Below, piece after piece: positions 61,791 through 64,000 of a stretch of DNA of 64,000 bases. The translations under genes were made by a program, and so were the position numbers. The DNA is taken from positions 2,607,699-2,671,698 of the forward strand of contig CP051546.1 of NCBI GenBank assembly GCA_012837155.1. The letters are read 5' to 3'. The notes beneath the pieces were generated by a model. The model searched no databases. It saw only the letters and a list, made by a program, of their open reading frames with translations, and was not told the origin of the DNA. How positions within the stretch are numbered: the stretch's first letter is position 1; every line of letters starts with the position of its first letter. The DNA comes from Flavobacterium sp. (lineage in GTDB: Bacteria > Bacteroidota > Bacteroidia > Flavobacteriales > Flavobacteriaceae).

Positions 61791-61944
61791 AATAATTTTA
61801 TTTTCATCAAAGATAATTATTATTTTTTGCATACAAAAAATATCGTATTTAAAATTTAACCTATATAAAAATAGGGCATTCGTAAAAGTAACATAGTCAA
61901 ATATTATTTTTACCCCATTATTTTATACATATAAACATTTAAAT

Positions 61945-61952
61945 TACATTTG
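61945..61952 (+). promoter_or_regulatory. Probable -7 box of the GSII promoter
   Basis: TACATTTG matches the Bacteroidota consensus TAnnTTTG, 36 bp upstream of the chosen GSII start. A clear -33 element was not identified. Confidence 0.5.
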
Positions 61953-61988
61953 CAAATATTTACAATCATTAAATTAATTTACATTATC

Positions 61989-63002
61989 ATGGCTAAAATA
62001 AAATTAGAGTATATCTGGTTAGACGGATATGAACCAACACAAAATTTAAGAAGTAAAACTAAAGTAGAAGAGCACGAAAACTTTCAAGGAACATTAGCAG
62101 AAATTGGAAACTGGTCTTTTGACGGATCATCTACAAAACAAGCCGAAGGAGGTTCTTCTGACTGTTTACTTGTACCTGTTGCTATTTATCCTGACCCAAC
62201 ACGTATCAATGGTTATTTAGTAATGACTGAAGTTATGTTTGCTGATGGTACTCCTCACCCTTCTAACGGTAGATCTACGATTGATGATGATGGTGATTTT
62301 TGGTTTGGTTTTGAGCAAGAATATTTCATCATGGACACTAAGACTTTATTGCCTTTAGGATTTCCTGTGGGAGGTTATCCAGCACCACAAGGAATGTACT
62401 ACTGCTCAGTAGGTGGAAAAAACACACACGGAAGAAAATTAGTTGAAGAACATGCTGACTTATGTATTGCAGCTGGAATTAACTTTGAAGGTATCAATCA
62501 AGAAGTTGCTTGTGGACAATGGGAGTTCCAATTGTTTGCAAAAGGAGCTAAAAAAGCAGGTGATGAAATCTGGATTGCTAGATACTTATTAGATCGTTTG
62601 ACTGAAAAATACGGTTACTATATTGAATACCATCCAAAACCACTAGGAGATACCGACTGGAATGGTTCAGGTATGCACGCTAACTTCTCTAACGAAGTGC
62701 TAAGAACTTGTGGAGATCAAGCGACTTACGAAAAAATATGCGAAGCTTTCCGTCCAGTAACAGCAGAACACATCGCTGTTTACGGAGCTTACAACGATCA
62801 ACGTTTGACAGGTAAACACGAAACGGCTTCTATTCACGATTTCTCTTACGGAGTATCTGACAGAGGATGTTCTATCCGTATTCCTTTAATGACTGTTCAA
62901 AAAGGTTGGAAAGGTTGGTTAGAAGACAGAAGACCAGCATCTAACGGAGATCCATACAAAATTGCAGCAAGAATTATCAAAACTGTTAAATCAGCTTTAT
63001 AA
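61989..63002 (+). CDS. glnA: Glutamine synthetase type II-like (beta-grasp)
   Basis: Encodes 337 aa from ATG 61989 (MAKIKLEYIWLDGYEPTQNLRSKT); the 13 upstream codons are not conserved-looking. Motifs: NWSFDGSSTKQAEGGSSDC (residues about 38-56), FGFEQEYFIMD, NQEVACGQWEFQL, NGSGMHANFSNEVLR and RGCSIRIPL. The IWLDG and short length without adenylylation loop fit the eukaryotic-type GSII found in some bacteria. Makes glutamine in the cytosol. With GSIII it forms a divergent pair, suggesting shared nitrogen control. Confidence 0.92.
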   Translation: MAKIKLEYIWLDGYEPTQNLRSKTKVEEHENFQGTLAEIGNWSFDGSSTKQAEGGSSDCLLVPVAIYPDPTRINGYLVMTEVMFADGTPHPSNGRSTIDDDGDFWFGFEQEYFIMDTKTLLPLGFPVGGYPAPQGMYYCSVGGKNTHGRKLVEEHADLCIAAGINFEGINQEVACGQWEFQLFAKGAKKAGDEIWIARYLLDRLTEKYGYYIEYHPKPLGDTDWNGSGMHANFSNEVLRTCGDQATYEKICEAFRPVTAEHIAVYGAYNDQRLTGKHETASIHDFSYGVSDRGCSIRIPLMTVQKGWKGWLEDRRPASNGDPYKIAARIIKTVKSAL

Positions 63003-63023
63003 TCCTTATCCATTCATAATCAA

Positions 63024-63058
63024 AAAGTGCTTTCCATTCCTGAAAGCACTTTTTTTAT
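63024..63058 (+). terminator. Terminator of the GSII gene
   Basis: AAAGTGCTTTC / GAAAGCACTTT with a 7-nt loop followed by a T-run, about 20 bp after the stop at 63002. Confidence 0.9.
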
Positions 63059-63133
63059 GCCTATAAATTACAAATTAAAATATTTATATCAACCCCAACG
63101 AAGTATCTTTGTAATTCGTAATTCGTAATTAAT

Positions 63134-64000
63134 ATGATTGTTTGGATTTCTTTTTTAGCCGCCATTTTTCTTTTTCTTGCGCTCGATTTAGGTATTTTCA
63201 ATAAAACGCCACACATTATCAGCACAAAAGAAGCTAGTAAATGGACGATACTATGGATAACAGCATCTTTCCTTTTTTCAGGAATTATTTACTGGCTCTA
63301 TGACAATAATTACATTTCGAATCCTGACGAACTCAAACCCGCTGCGGCTTCCATAAAATACATTACCGGATATTTAATCGAATTGTCATTGAGCGCAGAC
63401 AATATATTTGTTATCGCTATTATTTTTTCTTCGTTTAAAATTCCCCAAAAATACCAACACCGCGTTTTGTTTTGGGGAATACTAGGTGCTACGGTTTTTA
63501 GAGGGCTGATGATCTTTTTTGGCGTTTTGCTTATTAACAAATTTGCTTGGATTGCTTACTTTTTTGGAGGTTTCTTGATTTTTACAGCCGCAAAAATGTT
63601 GTTTGCCAAAGAAGATGAAAAATTTGACCCTAGAAAATCTTTTGTCTTCAAAACATTACGAAAAATAATACCCATAACAAGTCACATCGACGGAGAACAT
63701 TTCTTTGTAAAAAGAAGACATATCACGGCCGCAACTCCATTATTTGTTGCATTAATTGTTATTGAGGTGATGGATGTCATTTTTGCAATGGACAGCGTTC
63801 CCGCTATTTTAGCCATTACCTCCGATCCATTTTTAGTATTTAGTTCTAATATTTTTGCTATTTTAGGATTGCGTTCTATGTATTTCTTTTTGTCGAATAT
63901 GCTAGAGAAATTCAGCCATTTAGAATACAGTTTAATCGCTATTTTGACTTTTGTGGGTCTAAAAATGCTTCTTCATGATATAGTCGAGATTCCGGAATGG
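63134..64000 (+). CDS. TerC-family integral membrane protein (3'-truncated)
   Basis: 289 codons from ATG 63134 to the window edge without a stop. At least seven membrane segments. Hallmarks: ALDLGIFNK, LSLSADNIFVIAIIF (key SADNIFV), GILGATVFRGLMIFFG, IEVMDVIFAMDSVPAILAI (key D-IFA-DS-PA) and FAILGLRSMYFFL. TerC/Alx proteins are linked to metal (manganese, tellurite) export or homeostasis. The 3' end is outside the window. Confidence 0.93.
   Translation, partial: MIVWISFLAAIFLFLALDLGIFNKTPHIISTKEASKWTILWITASFLFSGIIYWLYDNNYISNPDELKPAAASIKYITGYLIELSLSADNIFVIAIIFSSFKIPQKYQHRVLFWGILGATVFRGLMIFFGVLLINKFAWIAYFFGGFLIFTAAKMLFAKEDEKFDPRKSFVFKTLRKIIPITSHIDGEHFFVKRRHITAATPLFVALIVIEVMDVIFAMDSVPAILAITSDPFLVFSSNIFAILGLRSMYFFLSNMLEKFSHLEYSLIAILTFVGLKMLLHDIVEIPEW

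Noticed and set aside
63310-63540. Minus-strand ORF of 76 aa in the TerC region
   Set aside because: Opposite the strongly supported TerC reading frame, with no features of its own.

Overview
The window looks like chromosome of a low-GC member of the Bacteroidota, most likely a Flavobacterium-type bacterium. Evidence: a type IX secretion (T9SS) sorting domain at the end of a giant repeat adhesin, a PorP/SprF protein and an OmpA-family partner, a SusC/SusD pair with an ECF sigma factor and FecR anti-sigma, and class II and class III glutamine synthetases side by side. The assignment rests on gene content only.

Layout. 2-8030: 3' part of a giant cell-surface protein (ten 249-bp repeats, then sixteen about 246-bp repeats, then a T9SS type B C-terminal domain), followed by PorP/SprF (8092-9000) and an OmpA-family protein (9012-10950). 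11087-14300: a nested IS scar in which an IS630 element sits inside an ISL3 (ISAon1-like) element, which sits inside the tail of an IS1182-like transposase. 14335-23518 (minus): SusE-like DUF4998 lipoprotein, DUF5000-type lipoprotein, SusD, SusC and FecR, with the ECF sigma gene divergent at 23683. 24329-54074 (minus): a long run of carbohydrate-active genes: DUF6786 lipoprotein, an unrecognised 881-aa secreted protein, two GH172, two GH116, ThuA, GH35, a GH43-like propeller, GH5, an IS-disrupted DUF6067-type glycosidase, a PNGase F-like protein and altronate dehydratase, followed by a FucP-type transporter (54093-55382) with a divergent AraC regulator. A SlyD/CobW pair is lodged among the hydrolases. 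56403-64000: housekeeping genes (YegP-like, GNAT, PurM-like, GSIII, GSII, TerC).

How the genes may work together: SusC/SusD and their accessory lipoproteins would bind and import oligosaccharides. The secreted, mostly exo-type hydrolases (GH35, GH116, GH172, GH43-like, GH5) and a deglycosylating PNGase F-like enzyme would trim a branched heteroglycan or glycoconjugate. MFS import and UxaA would handle sugars or sugar acids. The FecI/FecR pair and AraC regulator would induce the locus. The substrate is not evident.

Many genes between 1 and about 52 kb are broken by single-base length changes, mostly in homopolymers, whereas 52-64 kb is clean. Either the assembly carries homopolymer errors or the accessory region is decaying. 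Two identical-length (1090 bp) IS630-family copies lie in inverted orientation at 30477-31566 and 44253-45342 and bracket about 12.7 kb of hydrolase genes.
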